The notes: generated from the letters alone by a model not told the origin. Numbered from the stretch's first letter, positions 44,685-54,850 are shown. The stretch: 64,000 nt of DNA from Oricola sp. (GCF_022763245.1 NZ_JALEGV010000014.1:1-64000), one strand, 5' to 3'. Translations and numbers: made by a program.

Positions 44685-45902
44685 GTGCTGCCCTCACTCG
44701 CCATCATTCTCCGCGATCCGCTCCTGCGACTGGTGACGCTCGCGCTGTTTCTGACCGGCGTCGCCATCTCCTCGGTCATGCCCTACGCGTCGCTGATCGC
44801 GGTGCAGCGGCTCGGCCTTTCCGACGGGGCCTATTCGATCATCCTGATGGTGTCGTCGTCCGTGATGGTGACCGTTTCGGTGGTGGCGGGCATCGTCACC
44901 GACCAGCGCGCCAACCGGCGGCAGATGCTGGTGGCGAGCTTCGCCGTTGCGGCGGCCGGCTACGCGCTCGTCTTCTTCACCCGTTCGCCGGTGGCGTTCG
45001 TCGTCGCCCACACCGCCCTGCTGCCCTTCGGCTTCAGCGTCTTCAGCCAGTTGTTCGCGCTGGCGCGGATGGCCGGCAAGGCGCGTGGCGGGGCGCATGC
45101 CGACGCGATCTTCGCGGTCACCCGCTCCTCCTTCGCGCTCGCCTTCGTGATCACGCCGCCATTGTGGTCGCTGGCGCTTGCCTCCGGCGTCGGTCTGATC
45201 AGCGTCTATGTGTCTGCCGGGACCGCGGCGCTCGTCTGTTTCTGCCTCTTCGCCTTCGCGTGGCCCTCCGGTCCGGGCCGGCAACTGGAGGATCCGAAAT
45301 CGGGCCTTGCCTTTGCGGCCGCGTTTCGTGAGCTGGCGCGGCCGGCCATCGTCGCGCGGATCGGCGCGGTCGGGCTGATCACGGGTTCCAACCAGCTCTA
45401 CATGGCCGTTTTCGGCCTGCTGATCGTCAAGGGCATCGGCGGTGAGACGCCGGATGTCGGCCGGTTCCACGGGGCGATCGCGTTGCTGGAAATCCCGTCG
45501 ATGCTGCTCTGCGGTCTGGCGCTCAGGCGCGTCTCGAAGTCCGGGCTGATCGCCACCGGTGGCGCGATCTATGCGGGCTTCATGTTCCTGTTTGCGTCGA
45601 TGAGCTCGATGGCCGTGACCTATCTGCTGGTCGTGCCGGCGGCGATCGGGGCGGGGATCATCCTGTCGATCTCGATCAGCTATCTGCAGGACCTGGTCTC
45701 GGCGCGGCCGGGGGCGGGCGGGTCGCTGACGGCGGTGTCGAACTTCTTCGGCCAGATGGTGGCCGCGGCGACCTTCGCGGTCGGGACCACGGTGACGTCC
45801 TATGCGGGGACGGCGGCTCTGGGCGGGATGCTGGCGCTTGCCGGTGTCGCTGCGCTGCTGGCGATGGACGGCTGGCGCCGGGCGGAACCGGCGGCGGCAT
45901 AG
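44685..45902 (+). CDS. MFS transporter, sugar-efflux-like (SetA type), 405 aa
   Basis: Twelve-helix secondary transporter; the sequence pattern (PYASLIAVQRLGLSDGAYSI; ALVFFTRSPVAFVVAHTALLPFGF; LLVVPAAIGAGIILSISISYLQDL) resembles sugar efflux transporters. Substrate uncertain. The start is GTG 44685, about 11 bases after GGAAG. It follows the CAT-like gene by 60 bases and may be in the typA transcript. Confidence 0.75.
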   Translation: MLPSLAIILRDPLLRLVTLALFLTGVAISSVMPYASLIAVQRLGLSDGAYSIILMVSSSVMVTVSVVAGIVTDQRANRRQMLVASFAVAAAGYALVFFTRSPVAFVVAHTALLPFGFSVFSQLFALARMAGKARGGAHADAIFAVTRSSFALAFVITPPLWSLALASGVGLISVYVSAGTAALVCFCLFAFAWPSGPGRQLEDPKSGLAFAAAFRELARPAIVARIGAVGLITGSNQLYMAVFGLLIVKGIGGETPDVGRFHGAIALLEIPSMLLCGLALRRVSKSGLIATGGAIYAGFMFLFASMSSMAVTYLLVVPAAIGAGIILSISISYLQDLVSARPGAGGSLTAVSNFFGQMVAAATFAVGTTVTSYAGTAALGGMLALAGVAALLAMDGWRRAEPAAA

Positions 45903-45945
45903 GAGCGGCCGCCCGCGCGAGGCGGACGGCCGGGAGAATTTCGGC

Positions 45946-46734
45946 TCAGAGCGAAGGCAGGTCGGGGAGTTCCTGGCCCAGCCACTTCTCGGAGAGGCCG
46001 TTCAGTTCACCGCCGAGCTTCTTGTGCAGGATGAACACGTTCACCCACTGCAGAAGGTCGAAATTGCCCTTCTTCACGCCGATGAAGGCGGGCGATTCCT
46101 TGATGATGAACTTGGTGACGACGTCGAGGTCGGGATTGTCGGCGGCAAGCTGTGCCGCGACCGTGTTGCCGGTGACGATGACGTCGGTCTGGCCGGAGAC
46201 GAAGGCCGCCAGGTTGGCCGCATTGTCGCCGAAGCGGATGATTTCCATGCCCTCGGGGCCCTTCTCGGTCAGCTCCAGATCCTCCAGCGTGCCGCCGGTG
46301 ACGCCGACCTTGAAGCCGTCGAGGCTGTCGATGGAGGTAATCTCCTTGTCGGACGACGCGAAGGCGCCGGAGAAGAACGGGGCGTAGGCGCTGGAGAACC
46401 AGATCGACTTCGCGCGTTCCGGATTGGCGCCCATCGACGAGATGATGAGATCGACCCGATCCGTCTCCAGGAACGGGATGCGCTGCTTGGACGTGACGGG
46501 AACGAGTTCGATCTCGACGCCGAGGTCGGTGGCGATCAGGTTGGCGACATCGACATCATAGCCGACATAGTCGCCTTCCGCGCCGAGCGAGCCGAAGGGC
46601 GGGAAGTTTTCCGGGATGCCGATCTTGATCGTGCCGGCTTCCAGGATGTCCGACAGCTCGGCCTTCGCCGGGGCGGCCAGCACCAGCGCCGGCAGCATCG
46701 CGACCGTGATCGTCTTCAGCAATTTCTTCAACAT
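45946..46734 (-). CDS. Polar amino acid ABC transporter substrate-binding protein, 262 aa
   Basis: Periplasmic binding protein of family 3. A signal peptide (LKTITVAMLPALVLAAPAKA) precedes IKIGIPENFPPFGSLG, VGYDVDVANLIATDLGV and DLIISSMGANPERAKSIWFSSAY, the standard landmarks for amino-acid binders. AAGGAAA precedes ATG 46734 and excludes the Met five residues earlier. It is the last gene of an operon with two permeases. Exact amino acid unknown. Confidence 0.9.
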   Translation of the reverse strand: MLKKLLKTITVAMLPALVLAAPAKAELSDILEAGTIKIGIPENFPPFGSLGAEGDYVGYDVDVANLIATDLGVEIELVPVTSKQRIPFLETDRVDLIISSMGANPERAKSIWFSSAYAPFFSGAFASSDKEITSIDSLDGFKVGVTGGTLEDLELTEKGPEGMEIIRFGDNAANLAAFVSGQTDVIVTGNTVAAQLAADNPDLDVVTKFIIKESPAFIGVKKGNFDLLQWVNVFILHKKLGGELNGLSEKWLGQELPDLPSL

Positions 46735-46786
46735 GCGGTTTCCTTTCACTTCGAAGTTGAACGTCTTTCCGGTTGGAATTCTGCCG

Positions 46787-47494
46787 TCAGGCGGTCCGGG
46801 CGGTGGCCTTGCCGCGCGTGGCGGCCAGGTTTCGCTCCAGGTGGCGGGCGTAGAGGGAGAGCGGGTAGCAAAGGGCGAAATAGATCAGCGCCATCAGCGG
46901 GAAGATGACGAAGGGCTCGGTGCCGTGCACCGGGGCGTTCGCCCAGCGCTTGCCGATGGTCATCAGGTCGTGGAAGCCGATGATGTAGGCGAGCGAGGTG
47001 CCCTTGATGATCTGGACCATGAAGCCGACCGTCGGCGCCAGCGCGAAGCGCACGGCCTGCGGCACGATGACCAGCCGCAGCACGGGCACGAAACGCAGCC
47101 CGAGCGCGGCGGCGCCTTCCCATTGGCCGCGCGGGATGCTCTCGATCGCGCCGCGCCAGACGTCGGCCAGATAGGCGCTGGTGTAGAGAGTCAGCGCGCA
47201 GGAGGCCGCGACCCAGGGGTTGACGTCCATACCGGTCAGGCGCGGCGCGCCGAGGCCGAGGAGGAACAGCAGCATCAGCAGCGGAACGGATTGGAAGGTC
47301 CAGGTGTAGGCCGCGCCTGCGCGCCGCGCGTGCTTCGACGGCGACACCCGCAGCATGGTGACGACGAGCGCCACCAGTCCGCCGCCGAGGAAGGCGATCA
47401 GGGCGAGGTAGATCGTATATTGGGTGGCGTCGATCAGCTGGAACAGGACGATGCCGAAGGGCTTGCCGAACATATCGACGAACAGGTCCTTCAT
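46787..47494 (-). CDS. Amino acid ABC transporter permease (HisM/GlnP-type), 235 aa
   Basis: Inner-membrane permease, second of a pair. About five helices, and the cytoplasmic coupling loop EGAAALGLRFVPVLRLVIVPQAVRFALAP (EAA motif, about residues 130-158). Its ATG overlaps the stop of the upstream permease (ATGA at 47491-47494). No ATPase gene follows. Confidence 0.88.
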   Translation of the reverse strand: MKDLFVDMFGKPFGIVLFQLIDATQYTIYLALIAFLGGGLVALVVTMLRVSPSKHARRAGAAYTWTFQSVPLLMLLFLLGLGAPRLTGMDVNPWVAASCALTLYTSAYLADVWRGAIESIPRGQWEGAAALGLRFVPVLRLVIVPQAVRFALAPTVGFMVQIIKGTSLAYIIGFHDLMTIGKRWANAPVHGTEPFVIFPLMALIYFALCYPLSLYARHLERNLAATRGKATARTA

Positions 47495-48204
47495 GCCGTC
47501 GCCCTCCAGCGGAAAAACACCCGGTAGAGGAGGCCGAGCAGCGCCTTGAAGGCGAAAGCCGTCAGCAGGTAGATGACCGTCAGGACGATGAAGACCTCGA
47601 AGGAGCGGAAGGTCCGGCTGTCGATGAAGAGGCCGGCATAAGTGAGGTCGCGCACGCCGATCTCGGAGATGATCCCGGTCGTCAGGAACAGGAAGATGAA
47701 CTGGCTGTTGAGCGAGGCGTACATCTTGCCGATCGCCTGCGGCAGGACGATCTTGCGAAAGATCAGCCATTTGCGGACGCCGAGCGCGGTCGCCGCCTCG
47801 ACCTGGCCGTCCGGCACGGAGGCGTAGCCGGCGCGCAGGATCTCGGCGAAATAGGCGGAGAAGTTGATCGTCAGCGCGAGCAGGGCATGGGCGGTGAAGC
47901 TCCACTTGTAGCCGAGCAGCAGCGGCAGGCCGAAGGCCACGAAGAAGAGCTGCACGATCAGCGGCGTGTTGCGGATGAACTCGACATAGGCCGTCGACAC
48001 CTGCGCCAGGACCGGAATGCGGAAATAGCGCGACGCCGACAGCGCGATGGCGAAGAGAAGGCCGGCGAGGCCGGCGCCTGCCGCCAAGAGCGCGCTGCGC
48101 GCCGTGCCCTCGATCAGCAGGTTGATGTAATCGACATTGCGGTAGATTTCGAAGAAGCGGAATTCCATGCCGAATGGCGACGCAGGTTTCGTGCCAAGTG
48201 ACAT
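47491..48204 (-). CDS. Amino acid ABC transporter permease, 237 aa
   Basis: First gene of the importer operon. Helices and the EAA loop are visible (VEAATALGVRKWLIFRKIVLPQAI, about residues 140-163), with FIRNTPLIVQLFFVAFGLP matching family 3 permeases. Start 48204 is the longest; ATG 48168 (MEFRFFEIYRNVDY) is an equally good alternative, since neither has a clear ribosome-binding site. Coupled to the second permease by ATGA. Confidence 0.85.
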   Translation of the reverse strand: MSLGTKPASPFGMEFRFFEIYRNVDYINLLIEGTARSALLAAGAGLAGLLFAIALSASRYFRIPVLAQVSTAYVEFIRNTPLIVQLFFVAFGLPLLLGYKWSFTAHALLALTINFSAYFAEILRAGYASVPDGQVEAATALGVRKWLIFRKIVLPQAIGKMYASLNSQFIFLFLTTGIISEIGVRDLTYAGLFIDSRTFRSFEVFIVLTVIYLLTAFAFKALLGLLYRVFFRWRATA

Positions 48205-48289
48205 TATGTCGCAATACGCCGCGGGACGGCGCGGCGATTAAGCGAATTCGCTGACGGGGACGGTCAAAATTTGGGCAGGCGGCGGCAGG

Positions 48290-48943
48290 TCAGGCGTCGC
48301 CGGCGGGCTCTTCCACGGAATGCCGCGCGATCAGCGGCATCTGCGCCATGGTGAAGACGATCGCCAGCGGGGTGAAGCCCCAGACCTTGAAGGCGACCCA
48401 GAAATCGGTCGAGAAATTGCGCCAGATGACCTCGTTCACCACGGCCATGGCGAGGAAATAGAGGCCCCAGCGCAGGGTCAGCTTGTTCCAACCTTCCTCG
48501 TCGATCCTGAAGGCGGAATCGAAGACGTAGCGCAGCAGCGACGTCCGGAAGAAGAACAGCCCGCCGAGCAGGAGGGCGCCGAACATCGTGTTGATGATGG
48601 TCGGCTTCAGCTTGATGAACAACTCGTCCTGCAGCCACAGCGTCAGCCCGCCGAAGACGACGACGACCACGCCGGAGACCAGCGGCATGATCGGCAGGGT
48701 GCGGGTGAGCGCCCAGGAAACGGCGAGCGCCAGCACCGTGGCGGCCATGAACAGCGCCGTGGCGATGAAGATCGGCCCGCCGATCTCGGCCAGCGCCGGG
48801 AAGCGCGCCGCCAGCCACTCGCCGCGCGAATTGCCGAAGAAGAAGACGACCAGAGGTCCGAGCTCGAGCGCGAGCTTCAGGCCGGGATTGATCTTCTGGC
48901 GTTCGGGATCGGAAGGATCGCGTTCGAAAACGGGTTTCGACAT
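48290..48943 (-). CDS. Septation protein A / inner membrane protein YciB (IspZ), 217 aa
   Basis: Polytopic membrane protein involved in envelope or division functions. The family signature is seen early: [20 protein letters not shown] (about residues 20-39), then [30 protein letters not shown] and [23 protein letters not shown] 48943 (MSKPVF) is preferred over an extension to 48982. In related genomes it follows ftsY directly; here a secreted-protein gene intervenes on the other strand. Confidence 0.92.
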   Translation of the reverse strand: MSKPVFERDPSDPERQKINPGLKLALELGPLVVFFFGNSRGEWLAARFPALAEIGGPIFIATALFMAATVLALAVSWALTRTLPIMPLVSGVVVVVFGGLTLWLQDELFIKLKPTIINTMFGALLLGGLFFFRTSLLRYVFDSAFRIDEEGWNKLTLRWGLYFLAMAVVNEVIWRNFSTDFWVAFKVWGFTPLAIVFTMAQMPLIARHSVEEPAGDA

Positions 48944-49093
48944 GGTGGGTCCGCGCTGAGGTTTGATGCCGTCGGCTCTCACCTAGGTGATCCCGCCCCG
49001 CAATGCCAGTGCGAAGGCGGCGACTGCCTTCCCCATATCCATGTTGCAGTGCAGCAATTTCCGTGCGATGATGAAAATGTGATCATGTGATTT

Positions 49094-49133
49094 GCATGCC
49101 TATTTGACAGGCATGCTACTTTAGTCGCATGAT
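49094..49133 (+). promoter_or_regulatory. Promoter with overlapping palindrome before the secreted-protein gene
   Basis: -35 TTGACA (49104-49109), 18-base spacer, then CATGAT (49128-49133) as -10. The -35 lies inside GCATGCC-tatttgaca-GGCATGC (49094-49116, perfect 7-base arms), a likely repressor site. Confidence 0.5.
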
Positions 49134-49208
49134 CATGTTCCGGGAGGAAGAGGGCCGCCTAGCGAAGCCCGCCTCCCGCACGCTTCGCCACCAGAAAAGG
49201 AGCGTGCA

Positions 49209-49883
49209 ATGCCCCGATCGACTTCAGCGTTTTTTGCAGCGGCACTGTGTGTGTCGGCCGCCGCGCCCGCGTTGGCCTGCGAGTTCGTCTCCGACGAAAT
49301 CGAGGGGCGGGCGATCACCGAGACCCTGGCCAGCGTGAAGGACGGGCTGGTGCCCGGCGCGCTGCGCTGCGGGACCGAGGAGCATCCGGCCTATGTCTGG
49401 ACGCTGGGCGTCGACGGCGACCAGCCGAGCCTCGGCATCCGCGACGACAAATTGTTCGAGACGCGCCACACCGGGCCGCTGAGCCCGCTGCTTGCGGCGA
49501 AGGTCGAGGACCATGTGCGCATGACGGTGTTCGAACGCAGCGAGACGGTGAAGATCGCGCGGGCGCCGCTCACCGACGACCGTTTCAGCTTCCGGCGGTT
49601 CTTCACCTTCTGCGACGCGGACGGTTCGGCCGATCCGCTCGACTGCTCGGTCGGAAGCGTGCGCATCAAGGGCCGCCGCACGGCGCTCGACACCAACCGG
49701 GACGGCTTTCTCGACATGTCGGACCACGAGATCAGCTATTATGACGGCGCGTCGAAACTGCACGTGATCGGCTTCTCCACGCCCTATTCCGACAGTTTGA
49801 CCGCCGATGCGGGTCTGTGGATCGAAGCGATCAACGCCGTCAGCGACGCGCTGAAGCCGCGCGAAATCGCGCTCGCGGACTGA
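49209..49883 (+). CDS. Secreted hypothetical protein with a Ca-loop-like motif, 224 aa
   Basis: A signal peptide (STSAFFAAALCVSAAAPALA, cleavage before CEFVS) sends it to the periplasm. Near residues 155-170 is a DxNxDGxxD loop (DTNRDGFLDMSD) resembling EF-hand or dockerin calcium loops. Cysteines (ACEF, LRCGT, TFCDAD, LDCSV) could form disulfides. AAAGGAG lies 7 bases before the ATG. It lies opposite to its neighbours, ending one base from the ftsY stop. Family not recognised. Confidence 0.7.
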   Translation: MPRSTSAFFAAALCVSAAAPALACEFVSDEIEGRAITETLASVKDGLVPGALRCGTEEHPAYVWTLGVDGDQPSLGIRDDKLFETRHTGPLSPLLAAKVEDHVRMTVFERSETVKIARAPLTDDRFSFRRFFTFCDADGSADPLDCSVGSVRIKGRRTALDTNRDGFLDMSDHEISYYDGASKLHVIGFSTPYSDSLTADAGLWIEAINAVSDALKPREIALAD

Positions 49884-51314
49884 TCAGGCGCCGACGCCGG
49901 CAATGGCGTCGGCGAAGTCCTTCGCGCGGAACGGTTCCAGATCGTCGACGGCCTCGCCGACGCCGATGAAATAGACCGGCAGCTTGTATCGGGCGGAGAT
50001 GGCGACGAGGATGCCGCCACGCGCCGTGCCGTCGAGCTTGGTCATCACCAGGCCGTTGACGCCGGCGACGTTGCGGAAGATTTCCACCTGGCTGAGCGCG
50101 TTCTGGCCGGTCGTCGCGTCCAGCGTCTGCAGCACGGTGTGCGGGGCGTCGGGATCGTGCTTCTGCAGGACCCGGACGATCTTGGCCAGCTCGTCCATCA
50201 GTTCCGCCTTGTTCTGCAACCGGCCGGCCGTGTCGATGATGACGACGTCGGAGCCGTTGTCGCGGGCGGCCTTGTAGGCGTCGAAGGCGAGGCCTGCCGC
50301 GTCCGCGCCGAGCTTGGTGCCGACGAAGGTCGAGCCGGTGCGGTCGGCCCAGATCTTCAATTGCTCGATCGCGGCGGCGCGGAACGTGTCGCCCGCGCCG
50401 AGCGTGACGCTCAGCCCGGCGTCGCGCAGCTTGGCGGCGAGCTTGCCGATGGTCGTTGTCTTGCCGGTGCCGTTGACGCCGACGACGAGGATGACATGCG
50501 GCTTGACGGAGAGATCGAGCTCCAGCGGCCGCGCCACCGGGTCGAGCACCTTGGCGACCTCCTCGGCCATGACGGCGCGCACCTCTTCGCCGGAGACCTC
50601 GCGGCCGTAGCGGCCGGACGCCAGCGTGTCGGTGATGCGCATGGCGGTTTCGACGCCGAGATCGGCCTGCAGCAGGATGTCTTCCAGTTCCTCCAGCGTG
50701 TCGTCGTCGAGTTTGCGCTTGGTGAAGACGCCGGCGATGTTGTCGGAGAGCTGCCGTGACGAGCGCGACAGGCCGGAGGTGAGCCGCGAGATCCAGTTGC
50801 GGCGCTCAGGCTCGGCCGGCGCGGGCGCCTGTTCGACGGGACGGGCCTCGCCGATCACCACCTTGCCGCGCGCCTCGGCGGGGCTGCCGGCGTCAGAATC
50901 GAATTCCGCCGGGAAATTGCCCGGCGGAACCTCTGTAGGCGTGTAGGACGGAACCTCCGACGGTCCCGTGGGCACCTCGTTCGGCGGCTCAGGGACGGGT
51001 TCGTGCACCGGCGGCACCTCGGGCGGCGCGGAGGGCGGGATGTCCGGCGTCTCGGCCGGCTCCGGCGTTTCCGGGCCGGGCGGCAATTCCTGCGGCGCTT
51101 CCTCCGGGCCCGGCTCGTCTGCCGGCGGGGCCTCCTCGGGCGCGGCCGGGGCGGGTTCCTCGGAAGGTTGCGGCGGCTGAGGCTGTTCGGGCGGCGGTGG
51201 CGGGATGTCCGGCTCGCCGCTTGCGGCGATGGGGGTTTCGGCCTCTTCGGCCGGCTGTTCCTCCACGGCCTTGTTGCCGAAGGAGAAGATCTTTTTGACA
51301 AATCCGAGAGCCAT
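49884..51314 (-). CDS. ftsY: Signal recognition particle receptor FtsY, 476 aa
   Basis: Membrane-associated GTPase that docks the Ffh-RNA complex at the translocon. The N-terminal 150 residues form a very Pro/Glu-rich acidic A domain; then the N domain (WISRLTSGLSRSSRQL) and the G domain with G1 GVNGTGKTTTIGKL, DTFRAAAIEQL, DTAGRLQN and TKLDGTARGG. The C-terminus has GVGEAVDDLEPF. Its partner ffh is in the same window at 59062. Confidence 0.97.
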   Translation of the reverse strand: MALGFVKKIFSFGNKAVEEQPAEEAETPIAASGEPDIPPPPPEQPQPPQPSEEPAPAAPEEAPPADEPGPEEAPQELPPGPETPEPAETPDIPPSAPPEVPPVHEPVPEPPNEVPTGPSEVPSYTPTEVPPGNFPAEFDSDAGSPAEARGKVVIGEARPVEQAPAPAEPERRNWISRLTSGLSRSSRQLSDNIAGVFTKRKLDDDTLEELEDILLQADLGVETAMRITDTLASGRYGREVSGEEVRAVMAEEVAKVLDPVARPLELDLSVKPHVILVVGVNGTGKTTTIGKLAAKLRDAGLSVTLGAGDTFRAAAIEQLKIWADRTGSTFVGTKLGADAAGLAFDAYKAARDNGSDVVIIDTAGRLQNKAELMDELAKIVRVLQKHDPDAPHTVLQTLDATTGQNALSQVEIFRNVAGVNGLVMTKLDGTARGGILVAISARYKLPVYFIGVGEAVDDLEPFRAKDFADAIAGVGA

Positions 51315-51328
51315 GGCGCGGACTATAC

Positions 51329-52621
51329 TTATTCGGCGGCCAGCGCGAAAGCCGGTTTGGCGCGCAGTTTTTCGCCGTCATGGCCGTCGATGACGACCGG
51401 CACGATCTCGCCCGGCGCGGCGTCGCAGCCTGCGATCTCGACCAGCGAGAAGTCGGCGGTGCGGCCGAGGGCGTCGCGCTCGATCAGCACCTCCTGGCGG
51501 GTACCGACGAGGCCCTGCATGTGGCGCGTCCAGGCGGCGTCGGCGACCTCGCGCAGGCGACGGGCGCGCTCCTTGACGACGGAACGCGGCAGTTGCGGCA
51601 TGCGCGCCGCCGGGGTGCCTTCGCGCGGCGAGAAGGGGAAGACATGGCAATGCGCCAGCCCGCATTCCTCGATGACGGCCAGCGAATTGTCGAAATGCGC
51701 CTCCGTCTCGGTCGGGAAGCCGGCGATGATGTCGGCGCCGAAGGCGGCGTCCGGGCGCAGGCGGCGCACGTCCTCGCAAAAGCGGATCGAATCCTCGCGC
51801 GCATGGCGTCGCTTCATCCGCTTCAGGATCAGGTTGTCGCCATGCTGCAGCGACAGGTGGAAATGCGGCATCAGCCGCGGCTGGGTGGCGATCGCGTCCA
51901 TCAGATCGTCATCGGCCTCGATGGAATCGATGGAGGACAGCCGCAGCCGGTCGAGCTCCGGCACGTCGCGCAGGATCGACCGCACCAGCCGGCCGAGCGT
52001 CGGCTTGCCCGGCAGGTCCGGCCCGTAGCTGGTCAGGTCCACGCCGGTCAGCACCACTTCGCGGTAGCCGTTTTCGGCCAGCCGCTTCACCTGGTCGACC
52101 GCCGCGCCCATCGGCACGGAGCGCGAATTACCGCGGCCATAGGGGATGATGCAGAAGGTGCAGCGGTGGTCGCAGCCGTTCTGCACCTGCACGAAGGCGC
52201 GGGCGCGGCCCTCGATGGCGTCGACCATGTGCGACGCCGTCTCGGTGACCTCGAAGATGTCGTTGACGCGCACCTTCTCGAACTGGTTGACGCCGAATTC
52301 CGGCAGGGCGCGGTAGCTCTGGGCCTTCAGCTTGTCGTCATTGCCGATGACGAGATCGACTTCCTCCATCTCGCCGAAGGCGCCGGGCTCGGTCTGGGCC
52401 GCGCAGCCGGTGACGATGATGCGGGCGCCGGGGTTCTCGCGGCGCGCCTTGCGGATCGCCTGTCGCGCCTGGCGGACGGCCTCGCCGGTGACCGCGCAGG
52501 TGTTGAAGACGATCGCGCCGCCCTCGACCTCGCCAAGGCCGGCTGCCTCCGTCTCGCGGCGCATGACCTCGGATTCATAGGTGTTGAGCCGGCATCCGAA
52601 GGTGACGATGTCGACGCCCAT
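51329..52621 (-). CDS. mtaB: tRNA t6A37 methylthiotransferase MtaB, 430 aa
   Basis: Adds a methylthio group to t6A37 of ANN-decoding tRNAs. N-terminal UPF0004 domain (TFGCRLNTYESE, NTCAVT), the radical SAM triad CDHRCTFC with IIPYGRGNSRS, and a C-terminal TRAM domain region are visible. ATG 52621 overlaps the dapF stop by one base (TGATG), so the two are coupled. Cys10, the NTCAV Cys and a third N-terminal Cys hold the auxiliary cluster. Confidence 0.95.
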   Translation of the reverse strand: MGVDIVTFGCRLNTYESEVMRRETEAAGLGEVEGGAIVFNTCAVTGEAVRQARQAIRKARRENPGARIIVTGCAAQTEPGAFGEMEEVDLVIGNDDKLKAQSYRALPEFGVNQFEKVRVNDIFEVTETASHMVDAIEGRARAFVQVQNGCDHRCTFCIIPYGRGNSRSVPMGAAVDQVKRLAENGYREVVLTGVDLTSYGPDLPGKPTLGRLVRSILRDVPELDRLRLSSIDSIEADDDLMDAIATQPRLMPHFHLSLQHGDNLILKRMKRRHAREDSIRFCEDVRRLRPDAAFGADIIAGFPTETEAHFDNSLAVIEECGLAHCHVFPFSPREGTPAARMPQLPRSVVKERARRLREVADAAWTRHMQGLVGTRQEVLIERDALGRTADFSLVEIAGCDAAPGEIVPVVIDGHDGEKLRAKPAFALAAE

Positions 52622-53514
52622 CAGCCGGCCTCCTGAGCGGCGGCGTCCTCGTCGCGCGTCCAGTCGCCGGTCTCGGGGTCGAGCCGGCCGGAGAATTCCC
52701 ATTCGGCCGGGCCGGTCATGACGATCTTGTCGTCGGCGCGCCATTCCACCGTCAGGTCGCCGCCGGGCAGCGTTATCGTCGCCGCGCGGTCGGTCTTGTC
52801 CATGCGGGCGGCGCAGACCAGCGTCGCGCAGGCGGCGGAACCGCAGGCCTGGGTGATGCCCGCGCCGCGCTCCCAGGTGCGGATGACGACGTGGTCGCGC
52901 GCCTTGACCTGCGCGATCGTGATGTTGGCCTTTTCGGGAAAGATCGGATGGTTTTCCAGAAGCGGGCCGAAGCGCTCCAGGTCGTAGGACCAGACGTCCT
53001 GGTCGACCCAGAAGACGGCGTGCGGATTGCCGATATTGGCGACCGACGGCGTGTGCAGCACCGGCGCGTCGATCGGGCCGATCTGCAGTTCGATGCCGGT
53101 CGTGTCGGCGAATTCCTCTTCCAGCGGGATCTGGTCCCAGGCAAAGCGCGGCCGGCCCATGTCGACGGAGATCGAGCCGTCCGCGTGTTCTTCGGCATTG
53201 AGGATGCCGGCCACCGTCTGGAAGGTGAAGGCCGGCTTGCCGGTTTCCGCCGACAGCGCCTGCACCACGCAGCGCGTGCCGTTGCCGCAGGCCTGCGCGC
53301 CGGAGCCGTCGGAATTGAGGATCTCGATATAGTTGTCGGTGCCGTCGAGCCGCGGATCGTGGACCGCCATGATCTGGTCGAACCGGGTCGCCGGATCGGC
53401 GTTGAGCGTGATGGCGGCCGCGGGCGCAATCCGGTCGTCGCGGCCGCGCATGTCGGCCACGATGATCAGGTTTCCAAGCCCGTTCATTTTCGCAAACGGA
53501 ACGTCGAGCGCCAT
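52621..53514 (-). CDS. dapF: Diaminopimelate epimerase, 297 aa
   Basis: Interconverts LL- and meso-diaminopimelate for lysine and peptidoglycan. The two catalytic Cys are in QACGNGTRC (C76) and QACGSAACA (C224); FAKMNGLGN begins the fold, and NPHAVFWV is also typical. AAGGAAA lies 9 bases before ATG 53514. It heads the dapF-mtaB-ftsY operon. Confidence 0.96.
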   Translation of the reverse strand: MALDVPFAKMNGLGNLIIVADMRGRDDRIAPAAAITLNADPATRFDQIMAVHDPRLDGTDNYIEILNSDGSGAQACGNGTRCVVQALSAETGKPAFTFQTVAGILNAEEHADGSISVDMGRPRFAWDQIPLEEEFADTTGIELQIGPIDAPVLHTPSVANIGNPHAVFWVDQDVWSYDLERFGPLLENHPIFPEKANITIAQVKARDHVVIRTWERGAGITQACGSAACATLVCAARMDKTDRAATITLPGGDLTVEWRADDKIVMTGPAEWEFSGRLDPETGDWTRDEDAAAQEAG

Positions 53515-53656
53515 TTTGTCCGGTTTCCTTCGAATGTCGTCACCATATGGCGGATCGGGGTGCAAATTGCCAGTGTCAGCAGGTTTCGGCTTGCGGCTTG
53601 CCCTGCGACCGGCTTGCGGTCCAGTCTCGCATGCCGATTCCCAACATTGCGTGACC

Positions 53657-54850
53657 ATGCCCGCCACTCTTCCCAACAAGACCGCCCGCCGCGCCTTCCT
53701 CGCCCTGCAGGGGCTTTGCGAGCCGCCGCATCGCGGCCAGTCGAAGGACGATCTCCTGGAGACGGTGCGCCGGCTGGGCTTCGTGCAGGTGGATTCGATC
53801 AACACCGTCGCCCGCGCGCATCACATGATCCTGTTTTCGCGCAACGCCACCTATCGCGAGAACCACCTGAAGACGCTGGTCGAGGCCGACCGGCATCTCT
53901 TCGAGAACTGGACGCATGACGCCTCGATCATCCCGTCGCAGTTCTTCTGCTTCTGGCGGCACCGCTTCGCCCGCGAGGAACAGCGCCTGCAGCAGCGCTA
54001 CGAGGCCTGGCAGGGGTCGCCCTTCCTGCATGAATGCGACGGGATTCTCGAGCGGATCGCCCGCGACGGCCCGGTTATGACGCGCGATTTCGGGGGCGAC
54101 AAGCCGTCGACCGGCTGGTGGGACTGGCACCCGTCCAAGACGGCGCTCGAATATCTCTGGCGCACAGGCAGGCTCGCCATCGCGCGGCGCGACGGGTTCC
54201 AGAAGGTCTACGATCTCGCCGAACGGGTGATCCCGGACGACTGCCATTGCGCCGAGGTGGAGCATCACGACTTCGTCGACTGGGCCTGCCGGTCGGCGCT
54301 GCAACGGCTCGGCTTCGCCACAAGGGGCGAGATCGCCGCCTTCTGGGACCTCCTGAAGCCCGACGAGGTGGCCGCCTGGCTGGCGGAGCATGCCGACGAA
54401 CTCGAGACCGTGCTGATCGAGACCGCCGACGGCTCGAAGCCGCGCGCCTGCCTGCGGTTCCGGGACTATCCCGCGTTTCTGGACGAGGCGCCGGAACCGC
54501 CCGGCCGGATTCGCATCCTCAGCCCCTTCGACCCGGCGCTGCGCGACCGCGCGCGCGCCGAACGCCTCTTCGGCTTCCACTACCGCATCGAGATCTTCGT
54601 GCCGGAGCCGAAGCGCGTCTACGGCTACTACGTCTTCCCGGTGCTGCGCGGCGACCGCATCGTCGGCCGCATCGACATGAAGGCGGACCGCAACGCGGAT
54701 GCGCTGACGGTCCGCAGGTTCTGGCCGGAAAAGGGCATAAGGCTTTCGAAGGCGTTCCTGACGGACCTCGAGGCGGAACTGGACCGGATGCGGCGGTTCG
54801 CGGGGGTCACCGGCATGGCTTATGCCGGCGACTGGCTTGTCACATCCTAG
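53657..54850 (+). CDS. YcaQ/AlkX-like winged-helix DNA glycosylase family protein, 397 aa
   Basis: Family of winged-helix proteins (HTH_42) that includes interstrand-crosslink and alkylpurine glycosylases. The catalytic region in related enzymes is a QxQ or QxD motif; here it is [15 protein letters not shown] (about residues 36-50). Further landmarks are [29 protein letters not shown] and [20 protein letters not shown]. The activity on crosslinks is inferred from relatives only. ATG 53657 is chosen; GTG 53651 is in frame. Its 3' end overlaps the convergent lipoprotein gene by 11 bases. Confidence 0.85.
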   Translation: MPATLPNKTARRAFLALQGLCEPPHRGQSKDDLLETVRRLGFVQVDSINTVARAHHMILFSRNATYRENHLKTLVEADRHLFENWTHDASIIPSQFFCFWRHRFAREEQRLQQRYEAWQGSPFLHECDGILERIARDGPVMTRDFGGDKPSTGWWDWHPSKTALEYLWRTGRLAIARRDGFQKVYDLAERVIPDDCHCAEVEHHDFVDWACRSALQRLGFATRGEIAAFWDLLKPDEVAAWLAEHADELETVLIETADGSKPRACLRFRDYPAFLDEAPEPPGRIRILSPFDPALRDRARAERLFGFHYRIEIFVPEPKRVYGYYVFPVLRGDRIVGRIDMKADRNADALTVRRFWPEKGIRLSKAFLTDLEAELDRMRRFAGVTGMAYAGDWLVTS

